In this document: piece after piece, positions 8,904 through 17,952 of the stretch
Layout of the letters: each line of letters starts with the position of its first letter
How positions within the stretch are numbered: position 1 is the first letter of the stretch
Assembly: GCA_002290645.2 (NCBI GenBank)
Contig: NMOS02000004.1
Span: forward strand, 37,544 to 101,543
Length of the DNA stretch: 64,000 bases
Direction of reading: 5' to 3'
From: Candidatus Aquirickettsiella gammari
GTDB taxonomy: Bacteria > Pseudomonadota > Gammaproteobacteria > Diplorickettsiales > Diplorickettsiaceae
Translations under genes and position numbers: made by a program
Notes under the pieces: generated by a model
What the model saw: the letters and a program-made list of their open reading frames with translations, nothing else
Told to the model about the DNA's origin: nothing
The model's database searches: none

Positions 8904-10559
8904 TTATTTTTTTGCGACACTGATAGCGCTTGTTGCGGCAACACTTGGTGAAGAGCTCGGTTCTTTTGGCAGTTCGATAAAAAAAGCAACCGGCTTATTA
9001 AGATCCGTTTTTTGAGGCGAAGACGCTAATTTTTCATTTAATTTTTTTAAACCTGCTGCAAGCTCTACAATAACCGCTAAGGGATCTTGGTTGACATTCG
9101 CTATTAACCCCTGACCCAATCTAAAACCACACAGCTCAGCTAAAAGTCGATTACTTTCCGCTAAATCAGCTTGTTGCGCATGCCTAAATAATTCTTCTAT
9201 TAATATGTATTTTTCAGTTTCGTCGCCGTCTTTAGCCATCAGACGATTCATGCGCATCAAATTGATCTCAAATAACACCGCATGTAGCTTTTTGGGCTCC
9301 GTAACGGCTCGCTTATGGGCTATTAATTGATTAAATGCATACGCTACGATCTCGATAATTTTTAGACCAACTTCTTTTTCTGGTTTTCCTTTGGCAAAAT
9401 CAAATAAACGCAAGCCAAGTTGCAGATAATCGATTTTTAGACCCGTTCTCGCTGAAAAATCAAGAAAAAAATCTAATTGTTTGCTGAGCTTATCCCAGTT
9501 TTCAGTACGAATAGAGTACTTTAGTTGATGTAACCTTTCATCAAGACATGGCTCGCCTTTTATTTCTTTAAGCGCTATTAATGCCTTAAGATAGTTTTGT
9601 TTATCATAGACATAATATCGACTCTTTTCCGCTACACTCCCCATTGGCCGATAAGATTTTATCGCTTTTATTCCCAATTTTTCTAAGATTTTGATTTCCC
9701 TATAGTGATAACCGAAATCGATTTCATAGCGACCTTCTGCATTAAGCGAAAAATTACGATAATATTTCTCATTGATAAATGAGTGTATTCCAACTGGAAC
9801 AAGAAACTCACTCGCCGTGTCATGGGTTAAAAACTGATATAAACTGACAGAATCTTTAAGTGCACTGACTACCTTATCCCGTGTCAGTATCAACGTGGTC
9901 TTATCACCTCCTATTTGACAGGTAAATATAATTTCGGGATAGCGTTCCTTATCCGCCGTAATGTTTTGATTTAATACCTTAAGTGAACTGTCCTTAGGCC
10001 TGTCGCTAGCTTTTTTTACCACTGCAGACCATATTTCTGCTAAAGAATTACTGGGAAAATTTTGTTGTATATCGCTTATTAACATCTCTATATGTGCAAT
10101 ACTCAAACTAAGGCCGTAGGGAGCCAAATAGTGGGTCCAATAACGGTAAGCTTCTTTTTTAGCCGGTTTCAATAATATCGAATCAACATGCAAGGATAGT
10201 TTCATCACATTATCTTTAATTAGCTGATAAGGAATAGTTAATCGAACACAAAATTCCTTCTCTGAGCTAGACTTAATTTCATCCACTAAAACCTGAGAAA
10301 AATTCCTGCTCGCACAATTTTGTAAATCTTGCACAAATTCACTGACCGAAACACCATAAGGGGTCCACAAATCAATATAAAAACTATTATGTTCTTTTTC
10401 TTTATTGATAGGGGAAAACTGGCAGCGCTCTGGGACTAAGTGATAGCCAAAAAAGCGCAGAAATGCATGTTCAAAGATATCAGTCGAAATGCTGACATCA
10501 TGATATCGTTCTTCGAAGTAATCATTTAAGCTTTTAACTAAAATTGCATAATTCAACAT
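8904..10559 (-). CDS. Unknown 551-residue protein, possible effector
   Basis: I do not recognise this family. The protein has no signal peptide or membrane helix, many charged and aromatic residues, a mostly helical second half (about 340-510), and a low-complexity tail rich in Ser, Pro and Ala ending in Lys-Lys. It lies on the opposite strand between the addB-like and addA-like genes and is transcribed toward addB, so it interrupts what would otherwise be a two-gene operon. The size, lack of recognisable domains and placement suggest lineage-specific acquisition. A Dot/Icm substrate is possible but unproven. The coding frame is long and unbroken, so the gene itself is secure. Confidence 0.75.
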   Translation of the reverse strand: MLNYAILVKSLNDYFEERYHDVSISTDIFEHAFLRFFGYHLVPERCQFSPINKEKEHNSFYIDLWTPYGVSVSEFVQDLQNCASRNFSQVLVDEIKSSSEKEFCVRLTIPYQLIKDNVMKLSLHVDSILLKPAKKEAYRYWTHYLAPYGLSLSIAHIEMLISDIQQNFPSNSLAEIWSAVVKKASDRPKDSSLKVLNQNITADKERYPEIIFTCQIGGDKTTLILTRDKVVSALKDSVSLYQFLTHDTASEFLVPVGIHSFINEKYYRNFSLNAEGRYEIDFGYHYREIKILEKLGIKAIKSYRPMGSVAEKSRYYVYDKQNYLKALIALKEIKGEPCLDERLHQLKYSIRTENWDKLSKQLDFFLDFSARTGLKIDYLQLGLRLFDFAKGKPEKEVGLKIIEIVAYAFNQLIAHKRAVTEPKKLHAVLFEINLMRMNRLMAKDGDETEKYILIEELFRHAQQADLAESNRLLAELCGFRLGQGLIANVNQDPLAVIVELAAGLKKLNEKLASSPQKTDLNKPVAFFIELPKEPSSSPSVAATSAISVAKK

Positions 10560-10586
10560 CGCTATCTATCCTTGATGATTAAAATT

Positions 10587-10614
10587 GGTTTAAATTAGCT
10601 TATACTGGTTTAAA
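10587..10614. repeat. Short direct repeat in a divergent promoter region
   Basis: GGTTTAAA occurs at 10587-10594 and again at 10607-10614, a 20-bp period (about two helical turns), in the 91-bp gap between the divergent unknown gene and the addA-like gene. It could be a tandem regulator site. The motif is AT-rich and short, so chance is possible. Confidence 0.3.
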
Positions 10615-10650
10615 AATCCACCTATACAACATCGCCAAAATAGCAAACTT

Positions 10651-13600
10651 ATGCCCATGAACACACCCTTTGTCATTGCAGATGCCCCGCAACGCCAACA
10701 CGCCTTGGACGCAAACCTATCATTTATAGTGCAAGCGCCGGCGGGTTCCGGGAAAACTGAACTGTTAGTACAACGCTATTTAACATTACTCGCCCGCGTC
10801 CCGATTCCAGAATCTATTATTGCGATTACCTTCACCCGTAAAGCCGCCAACGAAATGCGTCTCAGGATTCTTCAAGCCCTAGAACTGGCTCATAACACCC
10901 AAATACCAACCGACAAAGATAGCGCACGTTATCAACTTGGTAAAAAAGTATTGGCGCAAGATCAACGTTTAGCGTGGAATTTATTGGCTAATCCTAATCG
11001 GCTACGCATCTTAACCATCGATAGTTTCTGCCAATCCTTAACCCGGCAAATGCCTTTATTATCCCAATTAGGCGAAAAATTAACACCGCTTGATAATCCA
11101 CAATGCTTGTATCACTTGGCGGTACAAGCATTGTTAACCCATCTCGAAGATAAATTACCTTGGCAAGATGCCTTAAGCCATTTATTGAGCCACTTGGATA
11201 ATAATTTTCAGCAAGTCGAAGCACTACTCTGCCAAATGTTAGCCCGACGTGAGCAATGGCTCGCTTATCTGTGCCATCATCAAACCCATTTACGAGCACA
11301 ACTCGAACAAGGTTTATACCGTATTAATCAGAAATTATTAGCCCGTCTTAATCAACTAATCCCTCATCACTTGAGCCAAGAACTCTTTTATTGCTTAAAT
11401 TTCTCCTTACAACAAACGCATAAAAAACCCTTAGAAAAAATCGGCAACCTCGATTTTTGGCAGGCCGCCACGACCTTATTATTAACCGGCGGTAATGAAT
11501 GGCGAAAACAACTGAGAAAAAGCGAAGGCTTTCCAGCCACTTCAACGCTAAAAAATAAAACTGAAAAAGCGCAATACAGTGCGATAAAAAAAAGGATGAG
11601 CGATTTGATCGTGTGCTTAAGCCAACAAACAGCACTGAAAGAAGCGCTAATTGATTTAAAACAAGGGCCGCCGCTGCACTATAGCGAAACACAATGGCAA
11701 ACGCTGAATGCCTTATTTGAACTATTACCGGTCTTAGTTGCCCATTTAAAAATTATCTTTCAACAACAACAAAAAGTAGATTATAACGAAATCTTACTCG
11801 CCGCTTGTGCGGCTTTAGGTCAAGCAGAAAATCCGAGTGATCTCGCCCTGCGTTTGGATTACCAAATCGAACATCTATTAATTGATGAATTTCAAGATAC
11901 CTCGAGCACCCAGTTACAATTAATCGAAAAACTAACCGCCGGTTGGCAAAATCAGGATGGGCGAACACTGTTTTTAGTCGGTGATCCGATGCAGTCTATT
12001 TATCGATTTCGTAAAGCCGAAGTAGATTTATTCCGACAGGTTCAACAAAACGGGATCGGAGCGATTCAATTACATTCGCTCTCCTTGTCGGTTAATTTTC
12101 GCTCCCAAGCCGGCTTGGTCAATTGGGTTAATCACTGTTTCAGTCAATTATCCGCGCCATCAGACAATATAAATTCGAGTGCTGTCCACTTTTCACCCGC
12201 TACCGCTTACGCACAAGCAGCGAGTCGCGATGCCATCCGCTATCATTGGCAGACTGAAAGTGATGCGCTAGCTTCCAAGCAATCAGAAGCAGAAAAAATA
12301 GTCAAGATCATTCAACAAATCAAACAACGGGATCCAGTCGCTACTATCGCTATTTTAGTCAGAGCGCGCCGCCATTTATCCGAGCTATTGCCCGCTTTAA
12401 ATGCAGAAAGCATTGCTTATCAAGCCATTGAAATTGATAGTCTGGCTGAAAAATCTGCCGTACAAGATCTACTCGCCTTGACGCGTGCCCTACACCATCT
12501 CGGTGACAGAATTAGTTGGTTGGCTGTATTACGTTCACCTTATTGTGGTTTATCCTTAACTGATCTGGAAAAGGTCACTCAGTTTAGCCATGAAAACTGT
12601 CTCGCGTTGACTATCTGGCAACAACTTTTACACTTTGAAATGATTCCACTCAGCGATGCAGCAAAACAACGTTTGCGCCGCATCGTACCCGTCCTTGGCG
12701 AGAGTCTGAGTCAACAAGGCCGTATCCCTTTAACGTGCTGGATAAAAGAAACCTGGCTAAACCTAGGTGGCCCTACGACCTTAGCCAACGAGGACGCCAT
12801 AAATTACATCGATGCTTTTTTAGATTTTCTCGACCGCAAGCTAAGTCAGGAAGGTGATAGGCTGGATTTTTTTAAATTAGATGCTGAACTGACGCAAATC
12901 TATCTACCCACTTTGAGCAAATCAGCACAGGCGGTGGAGATCATGACGATACATAAAGCAAAAGGACTCGAATACGATCATATCATCTTACCCAGCTTAC
13001 ATCGCAGAGGCCATACCGAACAGCCGCCGTTATTGCTCTATAGTGAAAGAATCGATGCGGCGAAAAAAAAAGATTTGTTACTCGCACCACTCAAAGCCAG
13101 TTGTGAAGAACAAGATTTAATTTATAATTATCTTTTTCAAGAAGAGAAGAAAAAGAATGCGGCGGAGTTAACGCGTTTACTCTATGTCGCCAGTACCCGC
13201 GCCAAAAAATCCCTACATCTGCTCGCAGCACTCCGCTGTGATGAAAAAGGCGCTATTAAAACACCGTCGTCGCTTTCCCTATTAAGTCATTTATGGCCGG
13301 CTATCCAGATAACGCCCGATGATATTTTATCGTTAGCGCCGCTAAAAAATACCTCTTTACCTCCACCTAAGCGATTATTAAAACGTTTAAGCGCCGATTG
13401 GCAAGCACCCATTGCGCCCAAGCAAGACATGGCTTGGCCTGATAGAACGTCTAGTCCTTTAGTCTATCAATGGCGATTACATCCCGAGAGGATACTTGGC
13501 ACTGTGATACATCGCTTGCTCTATCAAATCAGCCAAGAGGGTTTAGCAACTTGGGATCTAAAGAAAATAAACGCCGCGCAAGGAATGTTTATTCGACTAC

Positions 13601-14043
13601 TGGCACAAAATAGTCTATTAGCCGAACAAGAACAGTCCGCTTTGTTAAAATTGAATACCTGTTTACAGAAAACCTTAAGTGATCCACGTGGACGCTGGAT
13701 TTTAAGTCATCAACATCAGGCGGCCGAATCTGAGCTGGCATTAACCGCGCTACTCAATGGAAAACCACAAAATCTTGTCATCGATCGAACGTTTATAGAT
13801 ACGGCGGGTGTACGCTGGATTATCGATTATAAGACGACAACTTACACCGGAAACAAACCGGCTGATTTCTTAAAAGATGAAATGCAACAACACAAATCGC
13901 AATTGGAAACCTATGCCCAGGCATTCTCACTGGATCCTAACGCAAGTGCCAGTCAAATAATCTGTTTAGGACTCTATTTCCCCATGACATCGCTGTGGTG
14001 CGAATGGGTCTTTAAGAATAAATGTAACACTGAACCTGCTTGA
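10651..14043 (+). CDS. AddA-like UvrD-family helicase with C-terminal nuclease domain
   Basis: An 1130-residue superfamily 1 helicase-nuclease. Motifs in order: Walker A APAGSGKT at 29-36, ITFTRKAANEM (Ia), LLIDEFQDTSS (Walker B), GDPMQSIYRFRKAE, SVNFRS, MTIHKAKGLEYDHII and LLYVASTRAKK (motif VI). The C-terminus has a RecB-type nuclease with GTVIHRLLYQI, VIDRTFID and WIIDYKTT. It is the expected ATP-dependent motor and 3'-strand nuclease partner of the AddB-like protein at 6207-8840. A second ATG at 10657 is an alternative start. The last 70 nt overlap the 3' end of the convergent dedA gene. Confidence 0.9.
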   Translation: MPMNTPFVIADAPQRQHALDANLSFIVQAPAGSGKTELLVQRYLTLLARVPIPESIIAITFTRKAANEMRLRILQALELAHNTQIPTDKDSARYQLGKKVLAQDQRLAWNLLANPNRLRILTIDSFCQSLTRQMPLLSQLGEKLTPLDNPQCLYHLAVQALLTHLEDKLPWQDALSHLLSHLDNNFQQVEALLCQMLARREQWLAYLCHHQTHLRAQLEQGLYRINQKLLARLNQLIPHHLSQELFYCLNFSLQQTHKKPLEKIGNLDFWQAATTLLLTGGNEWRKQLRKSEGFPATSTLKNKTEKAQYSAIKKRMSDLIVCLSQQTALKEALIDLKQGPPLHYSETQWQTLNALFELLPVLVAHLKIIFQQQQKVDYNEILLAACAALGQAENPSDLALRLDYQIEHLLIDEFQDTSSTQLQLIEKLTAGWQNQDGRTLFLVGDPMQSIYRFRKAEVDLFRQVQQNGIGAIQLHSLSLSVNFRSQAGLVNWVNHCFSQLSAPSDNINSSAVHFSPATAYAQAASRDAIRYHWQTESDALASKQSEAEKIVKIIQQIKQRDPVATIAILVRARRHLSELLPALNAESIAYQAIEIDSLAEKSAVQDLLALTRALHHLGDRISWLAVLRSPYCGLSLTDLEKVTQFSHENCLALTIWQQLLHFEMIPLSDAAKQRLRRIVPVLGESLSQQGRIPLTCWIKETWLNLGGPTTLANEDAINYIDAFLDFLDRKLSQEGDRLDFFKLDAELTQIYLPTLSKSAQAVEIMTIHKAKGLEYDHIILPSLHRRGHTEQPPLLLYSERIDAAKKKDLLLAPLKASCEEQDLIYNYLFQEEKKKNAAELTRLLYVASTRAKKSLHLLAALRCDEKGAIKTPSSLSLLSHLWPAIQITPDDILSLAPLKNTSLPPPKRLLKRLSADWQAPIAPKQDMAWPDRTSSPLVYQWRLHPERILGTVIHRLLYQISQEGLATWDLKKINAAQGMFIRLLAQNSLLAEQEQSALLKLNTCLQKTLSDPRGRWILSHQHQAAESELALTALLNGKPQNLVIDRTFIDTAGVRWIIDYKTTTYTGNKPADFLKDEMQQHKSQLETYAQAFSLDPNASASQIICLGLYFPMTSLWCEWVFKNKCNTEPA

Positions 14044-14546
14044 GTCCTTTGTGCTTGAAAAACATAACCGGCACCGATAAATAAACTGACCCACAATAAA
14101 GCACTTGAATACGCAAACAGGGCAAAATAACGCCACGGAAGTCTTAAGCCGCCAGCAACATATCCGGTTAAATGCCTCACCCCGGGAATAAAGTAACCGA
14201 TTATTAAGGCCCATTTACCCACCCGCTCAAACCAATTATGCGCTAATTGATAACGCTTTTTAGTTAAGCCGATATAGCGGCCCCAGGTTTGACTCAGATA
14301 ATGACCGGTCGCTATCCCTAAGACATAACTACCACTGATTCCACAACAACTACCCGCATAAGCAGCAATTAAGCTGGACAAAATCGCTAATTTTCCTTTT
14401 GCCATTAAATATCCGAGTAATAACAACAAGGACTCTTCAGGAATCGGCAAGGCAAAGATCCCCAGCGCAAACCAAAAAAAAATAGCCAGGCTGCCGTATT
14501 GATGAAGCCAGGGTAAAAAACGATCGAGCAAGGAGGGTAATAACAT
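13974..14546 (-). CDS. DedA family inner-membrane protein
   Basis: A 190-residue membrane protein of the DedA/SNARE-associated family, now linked to phospholipid and undecaprenyl-phosphate flipping. Visible hallmarks are an early re-entrant region with ALPIPEESLLLLLGYL, a middle GSCCGISGSYVLGIATG segment, and the diagnostic FIPGVRHLTGYVAGGLRLPW containing the conserved Arg. About five membrane segments are apparent. Its 3' 70 nt are antisense to the end of the addA-like gene. The C-terminal tail after the last helix is short and polar and is encoded entirely in that overlap. Confidence 0.88.
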   Translation of the reverse strand: MLLPSLLDRFLPWLHQYGSLAIFFWFALGIFALPIPEESLLLLLGYLMAKGKLAILSSLIAAYAGSCCGISGSYVLGIATGHYLSQTWGRYIGLTKKRYQLAHNWFERVGKWALIIGYFIPGVRHLTGYVAGGLRLPWRYFALFAYSSALLWVSLFIGAGYVFQAQRTQAGSVLHLFLKTHSHHSDVMGK

Positions 14547-14629
14547 AAACCTACTATTTTAAATAAAATATCAAATGACACCCTCACTAAAGCGTCGATA
14601 TCCGCTCATCATGAATAATCTTAACAAGC

Positions 14630-14911
14630 TTACTGTTTTTTTCGTTTAAATTTTTTATAGACTTCGTTATCATTCCGTTTTCCGATAAAAGCAATAATGA
14701 TCGTGTTTTTTTCTGAATTTATCCGATAGATAACGCGGTATTCACCGATATCAACTCGATAATAATCTGAAGTGCCCTTTAATTTTTTTGAGTCTTGGGG
14801 CAGTGAATTGACACGCAAGGATTCTAAAGTCACCGCTATTTGTCTTCCATGTTTAGTGGGGACCTGCTGTAAAAATTTTAAAGCATTTTTAGTAAAACTA
14901 ATTTTTAGCAT
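14630..14911 (-). CDS. RelE/ParE-type toxin
   Basis: A 93-residue basic protein of the RelE/ParE fold: MLKISFTKNALKFLQQ, then LKGTSDYYRVDIGEYRVIYRI, the characteristic core strand pair with conserved Arg and Tyr. The C-terminus is Lys-rich. RelE members cleave mRNA on the ribosome and ParE members poison gyrase; the sequence alone does not decide which. The gene follows a Phd/YefM-type antitoxin gene and overlaps it by 14 nt, the normal order and coupling of type II toxin-antitoxin operons. There is no sign of truncation. Confidence 0.85.
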   Translation of the reverse strand: MLKISFTKNALKFLQQVPTKHGRQIAVTLESLRVNSLPQDSKKLKGTSDYYRVDIGEYRVIYRINSEKNTIIIAFIGKRNDNEVYKKFKRKKQ

Positions 14912-15152
14912 TACGTAATGATTTTAAAAAATCTTCGCTTTCTCTTTCACTGACGAGTCCTTCCATTTCTGAAGTCTTTGCCAACATTTCCCACAGTTTA
15001 TCTTGCGCGCCTTCTAATAATTGATAGGCTTTTACGGATAATACGATAGCGACCGGACGCCCTTTTTTTTCAATCAGCACGCCTTCGCTTTGGGCGGCGT
15101 CAAGCATACGACCAAACTCGTTTTTTGCTTCCCTGGCTCCAAGTGTTAACAT
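14898..15152 (-). CDS. Phd/YefM-type antitoxin
   Basis: An 84-residue antitoxin. The N-terminal half, with ARE, AKNEFGRMLDAAQ and VLIEKKGRPVAIVLS, is the Phd/YefM DNA-binding fold; the acidic C-terminal half (SEMEGLVSERESEDF) would wrap and neutralise the toxin. It is the first gene of the pair. A palindromic operator lies directly upstream, which fits autorepression by the antitoxin and the toxin-antitoxin complex. Confidence 0.87.
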   Translation of the reverse strand: MLTLGAREAKNEFGRMLDAAQSEGVLIEKKGRPVAIVLSVKAYQLLEGAQDKLWEMLAKTSEMEGLVSERESEDFLKSLRNAKN

Positions 15153-15166
15153 AAATCACCTATAAT

Positions 15167-15206
15167 GTTTCTTATGTTTATAATAGCTCTTATAGCTATA
15201 AGAAAC
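15167..15206 (-). promoter_or_regulatory. Operator and promoter region of the toxin-antitoxin pair
   Basis: A 9-bp perfect inverted repeat, GTTTCTTAT at 15167-15175 and ATAAGAAAC at 15198-15206, encloses or overlaps a 14-bp perfect palindrome CTTATAGCTATAAG at 15189-15202. A -10 like TATTAT on the minus strand lies at 15185-15180. Nested palindromes over the promoter match the autoregulated operators of Phd/YefM systems. Confidence 0.55.
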
Positions 15207-15284
15207 AAGCTTTTATGCCGCTCGCTTAAAAGAGATGCTTACATTCAATACCTTTTAAAGCCTTAGCTTATTTGATTTTAAGCC

Positions 15285-16217
15285 TTAAGCTTTTGCCGGA
15301 TCTTTTATTTTAGCCGTTTCAATTTCACTGACTTCAGATTTATCCGATTTAGCGGCATCAAGCTTAGTATCCGCTACTTTATTGACCTCATTGGCCTCGA
15401 CTTCATTATCCGCCACTTTATGATTGATAATCGTTGTATCCTCGACATTATCCATAATATCATCGTCGTCTTCATCATCATCCTCTTCACTCAGCTGTGC
15501 ATAACGATTCATCGGATAAGGTAAAATAATAACCTGAGTGCCAATATCGGCAAAATCTTGATTCAGCCATTGTGCATCGTCTACGAATAAACGTACACAA
15601 CCATGGCTGGCATTGTAGCCAAGTACACCACCGTAAGAGCCGTGCATGGCAAATCCACCTTTAAAGAACATACAGTAAGGCATCGGTGCACCGCCATAAG
15701 GTTTGGGAAACTTGGTCGACCGACAGCCCGGTCCACGCTTATCGTAGACCTTGAAGCTTCCCGACGGGGTGTGACAAGGTCGTCCTAAATCAGGACACCA
15801 ATTTTGTCCACTGGATGCCGGTCCCCAGCGAATAATATTACCCGCAGGACCATAAGCCGCCCAGGCGTTTAATGCCGGTGAATAAATGATCATCTTCCGA
15901 CCGGTGGGAACTCTATAAGGGGAAAATGGTGTATACTCCATCCAATTCGTGCTATCGAGATTACGTGGCGCGGCAATGCGCATGCCAGGCCATAAACCGC
16001 TATTCATGCGATTAATCCGCTGCACTAGCTCGCGTCGTTGCGGATTCGGGAACAAGGTATACCACGTTTCCCCTTTCCCGACGACGAGACAATACAGCCT
16101 CGGGTCATTACACAAGGTTTGTAATAACCAACCCCGTGCAGCAAAGCTGTCGCCGTGCATGATGAGAAAGATAACAACTAATGCAAGCAATACACTAAGC
16201 CTTATGAGTATACGCAT
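15285..16217 (-). CDS. Periplasmic L,D-transpeptidase (YkuD family) with acidic tail
   Basis: A 310-residue exported protein. Residues 1-27 form a signal peptide. Residues about 40-85 resemble a LysM-like or YkuD N-terminal module, with GKGETWYTLFPNPQ. The YkuD catalytic domain spans about 106-231, with H192 in MHGSYGG and the SHGCVRL motif carrying H205 and catalytic C207. It would form 3-3 peptidoglycan crosslinks or attach proteins to the wall. An unusual tail from 243 starts with a run of Asp and Glu and continues in a low-complexity Lys/Glu/Ala/Val stretch to the end. The tail is absent from most relatives. The gene is divergent from the MFS gene. Confidence 0.88.
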   Translation of the reverse strand: MRILIRLSVLLALVVIFLIMHGDSFAARGWLLQTLCNDPRLYCLVVGKGETWYTLFPNPQRRELVQRINRMNSGLWPGMRIAAPRNLDSTNWMEYTPFSPYRVPTGRKMIIYSPALNAWAAYGPAGNIIRWGPASSGQNWCPDLGRPCHTPSGSFKVYDKRGPGCRSTKFPKPYGGAPMPYCMFFKGGFAMHGSYGGVLGYNASHGCVRLFVDDAQWLNQDFADIGTQVIILPYPMNRYAQLSEEDDDEDDDDIMDNVEDTTIINHKVADNEVEANEVNKVADTKLDAAKSDKSEVSEIETAKIKDPAKA

Positions 16218-16319
16218 ATATCGCTCCTTCCGCCTGTTTCAAGCGGTTCGTTCGCTTTTTAACAAAGCGTTTACTCTTAATAAAAGGATAGTCTATTTTA
16301 AAGACTAAGCGGAAATATC

Positions 16320-17849
16320 ATGTTGAAATTGGCTGAGAAAAATCGTAAATGGTGGATCTTGCTCGCTATGTCGAGCTCCTTGGCACTGGTATTTATTGAC
16401 CAAACCGCCTTAGCGGTCGCGCTCCCTGCCATACAACGGGAACTTAATCTCAGCAATAGTCTTAGCCAATGGGTCATTAATGCGTATTTATTGGCCTTAA
16501 GTGCGATTATCCTATTGGGTGGAAAAATAGGCGATAGACTCGGCCACAAACGCGCCTTTTTAGCGGGGGTGATTGTCTTTATTACCGCATCGACCTTAGC
16601 CGCCTTAGCCGAATCGGGCGCTTGGCTTATCACAGCACGTGCTATTCAAGGCATCGGCGCTGCCTTTATGATGCCCTCGACGAATGCCTTAGTGACCAAT
16701 GCCTTCCCGGCACAAGAACGTGGCAAAGCCTTAGGTATCTATATTGCCCTCGCTACCATTTTTCTCGCTTTAGGGCCCTTACTCGGCGGTTTTTTAACCC
16801 AAGTATTTAGTTGGCGGGCTGTCTTTTGGATCAATTTTCCGATCGCTTTAATCAGTATTATTTTGGCTATTTTCTCGGTTCCGACTTGGCAGCGACGTGA
16901 AAAATTAAATATCGATTACCTAGGATTCTTTATTTCGGTCATTTTGATCAGTGGTTTTGTACTCGGTTTTATGGAAGCCCCGAATTGGGGTTGGACCTCT
17001 TTACCGATTATGAGTTTATTCCTATTGAGCATCATCAGTCTTATTGCCTTTATTAGCTGGGAGAAAAAAATATCCCATCCACTGGTCGAACTAACCCTAT
17101 TTAAAAATTTGACTTTTACTACCCTGTTCAGTGTGCTACTGATCATTCAGGCCGTTGCCATCGTCTTTGTATTTTTGCCGATCTTCTTACAGAATGTTTT
17201 ACATTATTCACCGTTAATGGCCGGTTTACTCTTGTTACCGGCCATGGTGCCGATTATGTTGATGGCCCCTGTCGGTGGTCATTTACGTGATAAATATGGG
17301 CCCACCCTCCCTATGTTTTGCGGTGCTTTACTGGTGGTACTAAGTCTTATTTGGATCGCTGTTTTCAGTCATCACAGAGACTACGCGTGGTTATTTCCCG
17401 GTTTATTGGTTTATGGAATCGGCATGCCACTGATATTATCCGGTATCATGGCAACGGTGATGAATATGGTCAGTGCTCAACAACGCGGCATGGCCAGTGC
17501 TATTTTTAATTGCGCGCGACAATTTGGTAACACCATCGGTTTAGCCTTACTCAGCGGATTATTAACCAGTGTCAACAAATGGCAACTCAACTTCTTTTTA
17601 CATCACAGTCCAGTCCCACTTTCGCGACTCAAAGAACAACAAATCGATGGTCTATTAGTCCAATCGGATCAGGCCATGAAAGCTATTGCGCATTTATCCC
17701 TCGCGCACATCGAGCAACTTAAAATAGCGGCACTCAACGCTTATACCAGTGCCTTTAGTATGGTCTTATTAGCGGCGGCGATCCTGGCCTTCGTTCCACT
17801 GCTTTTGGTCCTAAAGATACCGCGTAAAAAAATAATAAAAATAAGTTAA
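16320..17849 (+). CDS. MFS drug exporter of the DHA2 (EmrB/QacA, 14-helix) type
   Basis: A 509-residue inner-membrane transporter with about 14 hydrophobic segments. It has motif A GGKIGDRLGHKRAF after the second helix, the TM1 pattern FIDQTALAVALPAIQREL with the acidic residue typical of DHA2 exporters, and a motif C-like ALGPLLGGFLTQVFSWRAVF. DHA2 members export drugs, dyes or bile salts in exchange for protons. No membrane fusion gene (emrA) is adjacent, so it may work alone; the substrate cannot be told from sequence. Confidence 0.88.
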   Translation: MLKLAEKNRKWWILLAMSSSLALVFIDQTALAVALPAIQRELNLSNSLSQWVINAYLLALSAIILLGGKIGDRLGHKRAFLAGVIVFITASTLAALAESGAWLITARAIQGIGAAFMMPSTNALVTNAFPAQERGKALGIYIALATIFLALGPLLGGFLTQVFSWRAVFWINFPIALISIILAIFSVPTWQRREKLNIDYLGFFISVILISGFVLGFMEAPNWGWTSLPIMSLFLLSIISLIAFISWEKKISHPLVELTLFKNLTFTTLFSVLLIIQAVAIVFVFLPIFLQNVLHYSPLMAGLLLLPAMVPIMLMAPVGGHLRDKYGPTLPMFCGALLVVLSLIWIAVFSHHRDYAWLFPGLLVYGIGMPLILSGIMATVMNMVSAQQRGMASAIFNCARQFGNTIGLALLSGLLTSVNKWQLNFFLHHSPVPLSRLKEQQIDGLLVQSDQAMKAIAHLSLAHIEQLKIAALNAYTSAFSMVLLAAAILAFVPLLLVLKIPRKKIIKIS

Positions 17850-17952
17850 GCAGGAAATAGAATTTGTTAGCCACTTAACTTAACTCATTGATTTACCTTT
17901 CTGTAAAATTATATTAGCATGGTATTTCTTTAAAACAAATGGGCGGTTTATT

